A stretch of 64,000 nucleotides of DNA. It comes from Mermis nigrescens. Lineage: Eukaryota; Nematoda; Enoplea; Mermithida; Mermithidae. The stretch lies in assembly GCA_036768485.1 (NCBI GenBank), contig JAVLUZ010000735.1:310001-374000 (forward strand), given 5' to 3'. Positions 52,569 to 63,700 of this stretch are shown here, in pieces (positions within the stretch are counted from its first letter, which is position 1; each line of letters opens with the position of its first letter). The notes under the pieces were generated by a model. It saw only the letters and a list, made by a program, of their open reading frames with translations. It did no database searches and was not told where the DNA came from. The position numbers and the translations under genes were made by a program.

Positions 52569-54217
52569 GGGTCTGCAAAAGGGAAAACATTAGCTAATGG
52601 TACGGCATGTGCTGTTTTAGAGCCATTTAATAAACGTATAGGCGCGCAGTCCTTAGCTTTTTGCTCCCTGCCCGGTAAATCCTCAAAACTTATGACTACT
52701 GCCGGGGCAAGAGGGCGATGTGGTAGTTTTACCAAAACAAAATCGCCAGGGACATACGCGTGCTTTTCCACAATTAAATCTGAGTAGGGTAGTTTGGGCT
52801 CAGGCAGAAGTCTATTCCGGTGAACGAGATGAGTGATTAGAGGATTATAGACATACGCGATTTTCGCAGTTTCAGGCGTAGGTAAGTCGATAATTCTATA
52901 TGGTCCAACACGTTTGGGTGATAGTTTACCGATTTCAGGTTGAATTACTGAGGTATTATTAAGGTAAACTATATCCGAGAGAGAAAAATTTGTTTGAGTT
53001 ACAGACTTGTCATATTGAGCTTTTTGCTGCTTACGCGCTTGAGCTAAGTTTTGAGACGCGATTTCGTGTAGATCTTGTAAAGTTAACTTTAAATCAATAA
53101 CGTATTTTTCCGCAACAGATGGTAAATTCGGATTCATCACAAAGTCATTTATGAGTAAAGTGTCAAGGGGAAATGCTGGTTCGCGACCATAAAGCATTTC
53201 AAAAGGAGATATATTAGTTGATGATTGCGGAGTCGCGCGATATGCAAATAACGCGAAAGGTAGAAATTGCTCCCAATCATACTGGGATCGTGCACTCAGC
53301 TTGGACAAACCATCAATCAATGTGCGATTATAACGTTCCACCAACCCATCACACTGGGGGTGATATGGGGTTGTAAATATTTTTTGAACGTTTAATAGTT
53401 TACAAACTTCCGAAATTAGGGTAGATGTAAAGTTTGACCCCTGATCTGTCAAAAATTTCTTGGGAACTCCATAACGTGGGATAATTTCTCTCAATAATAA
53501 ATTTGCAATTGTTGTTGCTTTTATGTCAGAAACAGCAAAAGCTTCCACGTATTTGGTAAAATAATCCATAAAAACTACAATTTGGTCATTTCCGGAGGGA
53601 GATCGCGGCATATGCAAACAATCACACGCAATAAGTTCAAAGGGTGCGGATACTTCGATTGGTTGCAATGGAACGGATGTGGAATTTAATGCGACCTTAC
53701 GTTGTAAGCACACATCACAATTCCTACACCACGCGATCACATCATTTTCCATGCGCGGCCACCAATAACGCATTTGTATGGCGGGCAAGACTTTGCGCGA
53801 TGAAAAATGAGCTCCGAAAATAGAGTCATGAAATTCGGTTAATATAAAGCGACGCAAAGATTTGGGTATGACTATTTGATGTACGACAGTTGGTGAACGT
53901 TTAGGTTGGAATCTACAAAAAAGAACATCGTTTACGAGAAAAAATTCGTCACAATATTTTTTCGTTGTTAAATCATTTAATGCGATGCGAATTTTATGTA
54001 ATTCGTCATCTGCACGTTGCTCTGCGAGTAAACGCGCAGGTGTTAGCATTTCGGCTTTTTCAGCATTGGTAAGTAACAGGCGTTCACAAAATGTAGGTGG
54101 TTTCATATTGGTAGGATCGATTTGCGCAGTAGGGTTATTATTTTGCGCATTTGGATGATTAATTGGTGCAGTAGGCGCAATTATCGCGCGATCGGTCAGG
54201 TGGAACCAATTCATCAT
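52478..54217 (-). CDS. pol: Integrase with zinc-binding and DDE domains
   Basis: 580-codon ORF. HHCC zinc domain: H130, H137, C167, C170 (WCRNCDVCLQRK). Catalytic core: D199 (IACDCLH), D258 (FLTDQGSNF) and E294 (GLVERYNRTL), with the usual 35 residues between the last two. The C-terminal region has GPYRIIDLP and a basic, proline-rich tail. Upstream, the RNase H tail (YVPGAYNCAADLLSRHP) runs from the Helitron edge at 54372 in a frame offset by one base near 54200. The 3' end overlaps the exonuclease ORF by 91 nt in another frame. Confidence 0.92.
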   Translation of the reverse strand: MMNWFHLTDRAIIAPTAPINHPNAQNNNPTAQIDPTNMKPPTFCERLLLTNAEKAEMLTPARLLAEQRADDELHKIRIALNDLTTKKYCDEFFLVNDVLFCRFQPKRSPTVVHQIVIPKSLRRFILTEFHDSIFGAHFSSRKVLPAIQMRYWWPRMENDVIAWCRNCDVCLQRKVALNSTSVPLQPIEVSAPFELIACDCLHMPRSPSGNDQIVVFMDYFTKYVEAFAVSDIKATTIANLLLREIIPRYGVPKKFLTDQGSNFTSTLISEVCKLLNVQKIFTTPYHPQCDGLVERYNRTLIDGLSKLSARSQYDWEQFLPFALFAYRATPQSSTNISPFEMLYGREPAFPLDTLLINDFVMNPNLPSVAEKYVIDLKLTLQDLHEIASQNLAQARKQQKAQYDKSVTQTNFSLSDIVYLNNTSVIQPEIGKLSPKRVGPYRIIDLPTPETAKIAYVYNPLITHLVHRNRLLPEPKLPYSDLIVEKHAYVPGDFVLVKLPHRPLAPAVVISFEDLPGREQKAKDCAPIRLLNGSKTAHAVPLANVFPFADPWLLKVPQARRHCWRQLVADANLRGVIPRP

Positions 54218-54919
54218 CTGACTCAGAATCTTCCAATTCTAAATTTGCGATGTTAACAACATTTTTGCGCTCTAATTTATATTTGCGTTCTGCATCATCA
54301 TATTTAGGATGTCGTGAAAGAAGATCAGCTGCGCAGTTATATGCACCAGGAACATAAACGATGTCATATTCATCATAGGTAGCGCGTTAGCGCGTACCTA
54401 TAATATACTTGGGTACCCTCAACACCTGGGCACCCCCTACAGCTATAACGGGACACTTCTGGAAGGTGCGGTTTTTTTAAACGAAAGATAATAAAAAAAT
54501 TCGCTGCCCGTGTTTTTTTGTTTTTCTTGAAACTCAAAATTGACTGTGTAAAGAAGGTGTAAAGTTTTTGTGTAACGTTATAACATAGGACAAATTTTGG
54601 GACCTTTTTACTGCGGCATGTGGACAACTGAGTATTGATGACTCGAAGGATTGAACAGAATAGGATAATAGAGGGATGAATTCTACAGATGACACTTTTT
54701 TTGTTTTTTGAAATTCGCATTATTTATCGAACGGCAGTGTAAAGAGTGCGAAAATCTGGGGGTGAAAAAGCACTTTTTGGTCGAGTTTTCAACCTTCCTA
54801 TGTCCGATACTAACTCCGGTTATGAGGTTTTTAAAATGTTTTCTGACAGAAATGTAGAGCGGATCAAGGGCTACATTCTGCATATAAGCAAAGTCTTGTA
54901 TGCTCTATGGTGAGTTAGA

Positions 54920-56700
54920 TCCTGGGGTTTAAAGTTTACACTCTAGTGGATGGTGTAAAAAAACGGATTTTAACTAAGATTTCTCTGCCAAATTTTTCCG
55001 CTTATGAGTCAGTGCAAATCGAAGACAGCATTAATAAAGTGCCTCACAGGGGCTAAACATCGCAGCAAACCGCATTTAAAAAAACGCAATATTGAGTTAT
55101 TTATGGGGGTGTAAAGTTCGAAATCAGAGGCAAAAAATGGGCTAAAAAACACGTTTTTTCCGAAGTTTGATTGATAAATCATGCCAAATAATTTTTGCAA
55201 CAGAATTTTGGCACACAGGAATGTACTACGATTTAAAAGCTAAAAATTGTACCAAACCGAATTTCTTTAAACTCAATGGGGAGTTCGGTACGGAATTTTA
55301 AAGTTTACAGTGTTCTAAATGATGGAAAATACGTTTTTGTTGCGTTTTTTGTTCGCCACTTTCTCCGTCCAGAAGTCGGGATAAGTCTAATAGAATAAAA
55401 ATAAAGTGCTTTATATCGGGTGCATGTCAAAGCAAATTGTCTATACATTAATATTTAGCGAGTGTAAAGTCAAAAATTTGGAGTTTTAAATGCGTTTCTG
55501 TCTTGTTTTTTCTGCCTGCTTGTCCGGTTACGAGTCAGGGACACGTTTATCAAGTCTAGAAATGGACCAGGAATCAAATTTGATATGCCAGTCTGGCGCA
55601 TATGTTTACACTCTACGGTGTTGTAAAGTAGTTTACACCAATTGTTAGTTTGCCCATAGAACATTATGTAGACTTAATTTTTTCATAAATATTAATCGTA
55701 ATATCGGAACAATATCAAAATTACGAATCTGACTAAAATCTTCTTTACACTAGGTGTTTACATGAAGTTTACACTACATATATATTTATCTTCGTTTTTG
55801 AGCATTCCTGAAACCTAATTTTTCTTGGAGCCTAGAAGTTTTCAAAGGATCAAATGTGAGACGTCACGTAGGCGCGTTTGTTTACATCCAACAGTGATGT
55901 AAAGTAGTTTACATTCATTGTTTATATGTCCTCAGACCATTGTAGAGACATAATTTTTTCATGAATGTTGATCATAATATCCGAGTAATTTTTTACACTG
56001 CATGTTAGCCTTTGTTCTATAGCATTGCAAAAATCGAAATTTTTTCCTGAGATATAAAAATTTACAGGGAATGAAATATATACGTCAATTGGGCGCGCTT
56101 GCTTACACTCAGCAGTATTGCAAAGTGGTTTAAACCTAATGTTTATTGTCTTTAAAACATTATGGAGACTCATTTTTCCATAAATGTTGAAAGAAATATC
56201 GGAGCAATATCAAAATTACGAATCCGACTAAAATATTCTTTACGCTATGTGTTTGTGTAAAGTTTACGTTACGTGTTAACCCTAATTCGATAGACTTGCA
56301 GAGACTTTGTAACTGAAGTCAAGAAATTTTCAAGGATTCATATGTGAGACATCAATTAAGTGAGTTTGTTTACCCTCAAAAGTAATCTAAAGTGATTTAA
56401 AAATTATGTTCAAGTGTCCTTAGATCATTGAAGAGATGTAATTTTGTCTTAAATGGGTTGCATTAAAGTTAAATCTTTCTTAGCCGTGTTTATAATATGT
56501 TTCACAAAATCTTGCACATGGAGAGCTATCGTTTAATTGATGTAAATTGCCTGCAAAAGTGGTTTAAAATGAACCAGCAATCACACTACTGTGCACAGAA
56601 GTCGACAAAGATATACAGCTTTATTGTAATCATGTACATTAATAAGCCGTAAACTGTTAGTATTCTCTACACCTAGTAGTTGTGTAAAGTTTGCACTATT
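54920..56700 (+). repeat. GTGTAAAGTTTACAC motif array in Helitron copy 3
   Basis: Recurring TTTACAC and GTGTAAAG motifs, homologous to 31040-32945 and, inverted, to about 44100-45900. Confidence 0.75.
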
Positions 56701-57086
56701 CATTTGTTGTTAATATGTAGTCTATACTACAAATTTATTTTACTACCAAATCAAAGCGTTAGTGTTCCTTACATTTGATATTTGCGTGAAGTTTTTGAAT
56801 TTTTGCCGAAAATCTTTGCCTTCTAATTTACCAACATCCCGCCTTTTCCATTTTCTTGAAGTTTAAAATCTTTTATAATTCTCTCATAATTTAATGGTAG
56901 GTTTTAACTTTAAGTTTCTCTTGGTTTACAACTCTCGCTTAGCAAGCTCATTTTTCAAAACTTTTTCATAGTGATCAGATTAGTTGCGTTTAGTTTGGAA
57001 TTGGTGGACGGTCGTTATTTTATTACTCGGCTTAAATAAACCAAGTGACTATCTTTTGATTATTTTCTTCATCGCAAATTTCAAAC

Positions 57087-57122
57087 ACCCAATTTTCAAT
57101 TTGAAAATTGAAAATTGGGTGT
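57087..57122. repeat. Perfect palindrome in Helitron copy 3
   Basis: CACCCAATTTTCAATTT and its inverse adjoin, giving a 16-17-bp stem. Copy 2 has a looser version at 43678-43718. Confidence 0.85.
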
Positions 57123-57429
57123 TTTCAAGTTCAAAAGTCACAACACATTGTGCTTGTGTATTGATTGAGTGAGGATTTGCAATGTGAATTCGTTGGTTAA
57201 ATTTTTGTGCTTGATTATAAGTGAACTGCACATTAAGAAGAAATAACTTAATGCAGTTTTAATTTGAAAATGGATGGTGTCAATAAGGTTGTCTTGTTTA
57301 AAAAGGATAATGCTGATGTTAAGAACAATATTGTTTTCCGCGTTCTTGGACTGTTGTCATTATTGTGGCATGTTACTGATTGTGTTTACTGACTGATGTA
57401 CTGAAATCACGCTAATTAAAAGTAGTGTA

Positions 57430-58191
57430 CTAGCAAAGAAAAATGCTCCGATGGAACAAAAAAGATGAATATACTTGGAATTGTGGATTATTATGGATGT
57501 AAAAGGAGGGGACTAGGAAAAATCTACCTAAAGTCGGAAAATCTGCTAAAAATCACACTTTCTCTAAGCAACGCAAAAAATCGATGTATATTCTGCGGCC
57601 TCTAAAAAAGTGTCTTTTTTAAATAATGTTCGAAGTTTCAGATAAGAGTGTATAAACGAAATCTATCAAGGTTACTTTTTTAAATTGCTGGCACCTGATT
57701 GATAGAAAACTAAGAGGTATTGTATTTAAAGTTGTTTTGTTTTATGAGCATTATAGCAAGCAAAGCAGGAGCCGATTGATTAGTGCACACAATCGTTTCG
57801 GGCATGCTAGTGTATCTACATTAAGTCTGTTTCAAGTCAACTTACGTGTTTCCTACTGTTTTTAACCAACCATGTCTTCAATTGTCTTCGATGTTTGCTA
57901 TTTCATTCAATTGGCTTGGAAGACTGTTAGTTTACTTAATATCATTTCTTATAGCTACTGCATAGCTAACGTGCTACTGTTTCAATCATTGTTATGGTTG
58001 AATATTTATTTTAATCTGTTGGCCGCAGAATATACATCGATTTTTTGCGTTGCTTAGAGAAAGTGTGATTTTTAGCAGATTTTCCGACTTTAGGTAGATT
58101 TTTCCTAGTCCCCTCCTTTTACATCCATAATAATCCACAATTCCAAGTATATTCATCTTTTTTGTTCCATCGGAGCATTTTTCTTTGCTAG
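57430..58191. repeat. 3' long inverted repeat of Helitron copy 3
   Basis: Arms 57430-57600 and 58021-58191 (171 bp) are, as far as I can read, perfectly complementary. Confidence 0.9.
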
Positions 58192-58657
58192 TATTCTTGT
58201 AATTTGAGACCCCAACGACGTAAACGACTCGATGGGTCTTCAACGTTTACTAGCCAAGTTAATGCTTGATGATCAGTTTCGACAATAAATTTTTTACCGT
58301 AAAGATAATGTCAATAATGCTTGATGGCCCACACTACCGCTAACACTTCTTTTCCAAAGTAGCATAGTTACATTCAGCAGAATTTAGCACGCGACTAGCG
58401 TAGCTAAGAGTAAAACGATTTTTGGATGGTAAATGTTTTTGCGTCAAAATAGCACCTAACGCATAATTACTTGCATCAGTTGTTAAAATAAATTGGTGCT
58501 CATCATCGATTTTTGGTAGTTGCAAAATAGGTGGAGACGTAAATGCTTTCTTCAGAAGCTCAAAGGCGGTTTGGTGTTCGGCCTTCCAGCAAAATTCGAC
58601 ATCTTTATCGAAGAAGATGGAATAACGGTTTAGCGATTTTAGCGAGATCTTTAACAA
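58192..58657 (-). pseudogene. pol: RT connection and RNase H, broken
   Basis: 58657-58340 encodes CWKAEHQTAFELLKKAF, then FILTTDASNYALGAILTQ, the first RNase H block. A one-base shift near 58340 and an in-frame TGA near 58306 follow. The rest ([13 protein letters not shown]) runs to the Helitron edge at 58192, and reading resumes at 54372 on the other side. Confidence 0.8.
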
Positions 58658-59279
58658 ATTTCTTAAACCATTGGACTAAGCCAAGGAATTTTTGCAAAGA
58701 TTTAACGGTTTTTGGTACGGGAAACGAGATTAAATCTGCGACTTTGGACATATCAGGAGCAAAGCCCATTGCACTTATGCTGTGGCCAAGAAATTTTACC
58801 TCTGCATGTGCAAGATGGCATTTATCAGGCTTTACACGTAAGTTTGCCTTTTTAAGAGCAATAAAAACATTTTCAAGATCGTTTAAATGTTCTTTGAAAG
58901 TGCGCAAAAAAATAATTATGTCATCGATGTAAACGAGACAAGATTTCCAATTTAGACCTGCGAGCACGAGCTCCATTAGCCTTTGGAAATCTGCGGGCGC
59001 ATTTTTTAAACCAAAAGGTAAAACTTCAAATTCGTAATGACCAACAGGACATATGAATGCCGTTTTTTCGCGAGATTTATTATCGAGTGGAATTTGCCAG
59101 TATCCAGATTTTGAATCTAGTGTGCTAAAATATGCAGCATTGCCTAAAGTATCGAAATAATCGTCTAATTGTGGAAGAGGATAAACTTGCGTTTTAGTAA
59201 CGTCATTTAACCGTCGATAATTGACGACCGGCCTAAGGGAACCGTCCTTTTTCCTATGAGAAATAGTGGACTTGCCCAT
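58605..59279 (-). CDS. pol: Reverse transcriptase (frame-shifted piece)
   Basis: 224 codons covering RT blocks: KKDGSLRPVVNYRRLN, LDSKSGYWQIPL with the first catalytic Asp (residue 55), VLPFGLKNAPADFQRLM, and the YIDD box at residues 117-120 (near 58922-58933), then FLGH and a thumb-like FLGLVQWFKKF. The first eight codons belong to a wrong frame: a one-base shift sits just before KKDG. The 5' end of RT lies between 59280 and the hAT edge at 59407 in another frame. Catalytic residues are kept. Confidence 0.88.
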   Translation of the reverse strand: MGKSTISHRKKDGSLRPVVNYRRLNDVTKTQVYPLPQLDDYFDTLGNAAYFSTLDSKSGYWQIPLDNKSREKTAFICPVGHYEFEVLPFGLKNAPADFQRLMELVLAGLNWKSCLVYIDDIIIFLRTFKEHLNDLENVFIALKKANLRVKPDKCHLAHAEVKFLGHSISAMGFAPDMSKVADLISFPVPKTVKSLQKFLGLVQWFKKFVKDLAKIAKPLFHLLR

Positions 59280-59407
59280 GGGCTGGTTGTAGGTCGAATA
59301 ATTTTATCTGCAAGCATTTCATTTATAATTTTCTGCATAGATTCTCTTCTAGAATGTTCGACACGATAAGTTTTTCCAACAATGGGCGGATTATCCCCTG
59401 TATCAAT

Positions 59408-60249
59408 TAGAGCTGTGCCGGGGCCGCCTTTTTTGCCGGGGCCGGGGCCGGGGCCTGGCCGGGGCCGTGGCCGGGGCCAATAATAGCGTGCTTTACCATA
59501 CTCATAGTACGACCCTGCCCTACCCCTTATATGTACCTATGCATATATTCTTGCTTGTAGATATGCACGTCAAGCGTTAATATTTGCTCAGATTACAAGA
59601 TATAACAGAACATGGGCATCGGGGGATCCAGACCCCCAGAATTCTCATTCCCCCCAAAAAAATCCGCTAGACCCCCAGAAATTGATTTTCAGAATTTTTT
59701 GTTTTTCTGCGGTTTTTTGATGCTAATGGATAGCTCATTGAGAGACGCGAGAAAACGGTGTTTTTTTCGCTCTACCATATATTATCAGGCACCTTTTGAC
59801 TTTGAAAAATGTTGGACCCCCTAGAATTTTTGAGCTGCCCATGTATGGATTTAACTCCTCTGACTTGGATGCGTTTTTCGATGTGCTTTACTTTGCACTT
59901 TTTTAGGCATATTATTCTATTTGTTCTGATAGACGTAGCTGTCTGCTACCAAGCAAGCTAGAAATGCTCGTCTATATGAATTGCAATTTAAAATATGTCA
60001 ATTTTGATTATTAACTAGAAATTTGCACCAATCTGACATAGTGAAATAAAGATTTGAATTAGCAAGATCTGTGGTTTGCTTGAAATTGAGTTTGAAGGTA
60101 AATCTGCCCAAAACATTATCAATTTTCTACATTATAATCAACTCTAACATTGGCCCCGGCCCCGGTGCCGGGGCCAGCCTACCCGGCCCGGGGTCAGGCC
60201 TAGGCCCCGGCGCTGGCCGGGGCCGGGGCCTGGCCCCGGCACAGCTCTA
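59408..60249. mobile_element. hAT element with GGGGCC terminal arrays, inserted in pol
   Basis: The ends are TAGAGCTGTGCCGGGGCC and its inverse, with perfect duplication GTATCAAT at 59400-59407 and 60250-60257. GGGGCC-type arrays lie at about 59416-59478 and 60152-60240 in inverted orientation. Non-autonomous. It contains a MITE-like segment at 59611-59848. Confidence 0.93.
59611..59848 (-). mobile_element. Family D MITE inside the GGGGCC hAT
   Basis: Left ACATGGGCATCGGGGG, core CTAATGGATAGCTCATTGAG, right GAGCTGCCCATGTATG. A clean duplication is not visible. Confidence 0.65.
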
Positions 60250-60388
60250 GTATCAATATGATGTTTCATCAAGGGGGTACGTCCGAGAGGTTCGTTTTTT
60301 AATGCAAAAATTGAGTCGTGTTTTAAACAAAGTTCACAAATTTGTTGCTGTTGTCGAGAATCAACGGCGGAGCTGTTTAAAGCTTTAT

Positions 60389-60724
60389 TTATTGATGCAA
60401 AAGTTCTGGTGTCCTATCATCAAAAGATGAAACATGCGACACAACTTTGGCATCAGAGGTTAAAGAACCTATTATTTCGCCAGAGTCAATGCGAATTGGC
60501 GCTTTAGAGATATTACAGACGCAAATAGGTATTAAGGGTTGTGATTGTGAAGCATCGACTATAGACGGAGCAACAAAAAGTGAGGTTTTTTCCATAAAAT
60601 CGGGATTTGGTTCCAATAATGCGAAATCAAAATTGCAAGAACCGTGACTTATATAGCCAGGTGTAATTACTTCATGCCTAGGTTGTATTATAACAGGCGC
60701 AGGTAACGAAACATGCACACACAC
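60389..60724 (-). CDS. pol: Pol linker between protease and RT (frame-shifted piece)
   Basis: 111 codons that continue the protease reading frame after the shift near 60725 (VIIQPRHEVITPGYISHG and onward). It ends early at a TAA at 60389; a different frame then stays open to the hAT insertion at 60249. No catalytic motif. Confidence 0.6.
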   Translation of the reverse strand: MCVHVSLPAPVIIQPRHEVITPGYISHGSCNFDFALLEPNPDFMEKTSLFVAPSIVDASQSQPLIPICVCNISKAPIRIDSGEIIGSLTSDAKVVSHVSSFDDRTPELLHQ

Positions 60725-63700
60725 AATTTTTCGTGAGATGAGAGTAAGTTAATCTTTATGCCGTTTATAAAAGCACAGCGCTCAATAGGATTAACCCACA
60801 TGAGTGCGGATTCGCAAAAATCATATCCTAAGAGCATGTCTTCCGGCAAGTGATCAATTATAGATACTGAGGTAGAGATAGATTGTTCCGCGATAGTTAA
60901 AGTCATGTTTACTTTATATCGAATTACTGCGGTGATTTCGCCTACACCATGTACGACTTGTGAGACTTGTTCAGGTGGTAAATTAAAACCAAGACGTAAG
61001 AATGCTGACGTGGTCATCATGGTGACCTGTGAACCCGTATCTATAAGAGCAGGTAAGTCAACGCCATGAACTTTAACGAGAATGGTGGGTAAATTTGTCC
61101 CAGCATGGCTTACGATAGGGATATTAGGATCTAAAGTTTTAGACGCAGGTAAATTGATTTTTTCGTAAGTTGCAAGACGACGTTGGAAACGTTCATACTC
61201 TTTGAGAAATTCTTGCGACGCGAATAGATTAGGAAGCGCGCTAGATTCTGGCCCTTTCGCAGTAACCGTGTTTACATCATGAGGAGATGTAAGGGTTGGC
61301 TGCGGTGGGGGCACATTAATGGTGGGTTGGTTATCCGCAGTGTATGTGACATAAGGGCGATTAAAATTGTTGTCGTTGCAGTAGTTTGAGTTATAGTATA
61401 TACCACGCTGTTCATTTGGGAATTGAACAAAAGGTGTATTTTGTTGCGGTTGATTATTATAACGATTATCGTAACGCGAATTTTGATAATTAGCATGCGA
61501 ATTTTGGTAATAATCATTACGATTTTGCCTAAAATTCGATCGTGTTTGCTTAGGTTCAACGCGATTATCATTATTTGCATAGTTAGATGAACGATGTTGA
61601 CTAGAGTTACGATATCGTGATTGAGATCGATGTCTACTTTGCGAATTTGAACGTGATGGCGAACGATTTTGGCGCGAAAAAGAACGCAACTGGCTGCGAT
61701 TGCCAGCCATAGAATTATTATTTCGATCAGATTGGGTATTATGATTAGCATTATTAGACGCTTCTTGTCTCTGACGCGTGAAACATTCCTCATAAATGTG
61801 CCCTATGCGTTTGCAAAAGGTGCAATATTTACGAGAGGAACTTTCTGGCTTTTCAGCACGCGACGAGCGATGAAACGTTCTATGACGCGAACGATTTGAA
61901 TCATTTTGGTTAGGTGCGCGAGGAGTATCTTTAGGTACTGCACTGCCAACGGGAGCAGCTGTTACCGATACATAAGGTGTTACTGCCTTTTTATCCTCAA
62001 ATTCTTTATTAGCAAATTCAGCGCTTAGCGCATTGTCCAAAAATTCAGCTAATGATGCTCTAGGTTTTTTATGATATGCCTCTTTCGAAATGTGTGGTAA
62101 TAAACCTTCCTTTAATTGATGTCGCATTAAATTATTGAAATGATGCGAATCAACTTCAAGATAAGGATCAGATTTAATTAACTCTTCGCGAAGCGAGAGA
62201 TAATAAGCTTTAACCGATTCGTTAGGCTGCTGTTTATGATTCAGAAAACGATTAAAGAGCGCACCAGTGTCCATTGGACAAAATTCGGTTATTAGCGCGT
62301 GTTTCATTTTTGAATAGGATTGTTGTATATCAGCAGGTAACGAACGGTATAAACGCATAGCATAGGGATCAAGAAATCCAGTTGCGAATTTTAAACGATC
62401 AGCTTTGTCGATATCATAGGTATCGGCAAGCGATTCAAATTCTGCAAAATATGCTTTTATATCCGTTTTATCTCCATCAAAAAATTTTTTGTTAGCAATT
62501 GCAATTTGCATTTGTGTCAAAAATGGTCCGCGATTCAAGGAATCAGCGAGACGCGATCCACCATGCGAGCCTTCAGATGAAGAATCTGAACTATAGCGAT
62601 GACGACGTCTGCGCGATCTACTTTTGCGACGTGAGCGACGGCTGCGCGGGCGATCATAACTATTAGATGAACTTTCATCAGAAAATTTGACATGTCTTCT
62701 CCTACTAGATGATTCAGGTAGAGGCGCAGATTCATTTTGTAAATTTGCAGATTCGTTGTTAATGCCAGATAGATTTATCTCAACAGGTTGCATTTCGATA
62801 TTGGAAGAATGCAAAATAGGATTATTAGGTGGTATTTCCACATTTATGGGATTTGGTACGTAATTATTTGGAAGAATTTCTCCTTGTGGTGGAAAGTATT
62901 GCAGCGGTGGAGGATTTAATTGCTGCTGCGAGTTCACATTCAAAGAATTAGGTACAAAGGAAGGCGCATTACAATTTAAGGACAGCGAAGGCCGAGATCG
63001 CGACGTCTGCGAAATCGGTACCGACGGCTGCGAAATCGTAGGTATGTTATCCGAAAAACCCGAGTTTTGCACTGGTTGCAAACCCGTGTTTAAGGGATTC
63101 TGTGACAAATTAGATATCTCAGGCGCACGGTTCGTACAATTTTGAACGATATTTTCAGGAACAGTTTCCGAAGGTGAGCGTGAATTTGACGCGCTATTGC
63201 CAGTGGACAACAGTGAAGATGCACGATGCGTACTTTGCGCACGATTCGCACTTTGCGCATTAAATTCAGAAAAATTTGCGCTGTCGATTGAGTGGTTAAC
63301 GCGCTCAGATGAATTATTCTCTATGCGATTCAAAACTGGTTGGGGTTTAAGCATAGTGCTTAGCTCCAGACGCAGTTTACGCATTTCATCCGCATTTTCC
63401 TTTTTATCTTGATTTACGCGCGTAGAAAGGTCCGAAAATTGCAAATGAATAGCTTGTAGCGCTTTTAAAATAAGATCATTAGTCACATTAGCATTAGCAC
63501 GCTCTTTGTCGGCATTTATGCTATGACTATGATTACTTTCTACATCAGAATCGGGATTTTCGCGCTCCGAACTGGTTTCAGGATTATTTGCCGTATTAAG
63601 AGTAGTCGTATTATCAATCATTGTATGATTCGATGAATTATCGATATTAGGGTCCGATCTAGTTATCGAAGTTTGATTAATGCGTGATCGCACGGTAGTC

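Larger units (their letters stand above)
54373..58191 (+). mobile_element. Helitron copy 3, inserted in RNase H
   Basis: Starts TC at 54373 and ends CTAG at 58191, between host A (54372) and T (58192). The retroelement codons on the two sides abut exactly with no gained or lost base, showing the empty site directly. 3819 bp. Same hairpin, motif array and 3' inverted repeat as copies 1 and 2. No Rep/helicase gene. Confidence 0.92.

Noticed and set aside
60688..60730. Programmed frameshift after the protease
   Set aside because: No clear slippery heptamer with downstream stem, and several similar one-base shifts occur elsewhere in pol.
61272..61793. 173-codon ORF inside gag
   Set aside because: Isoleucine-rich shadow of the gag RS/RN-rich region in another frame.
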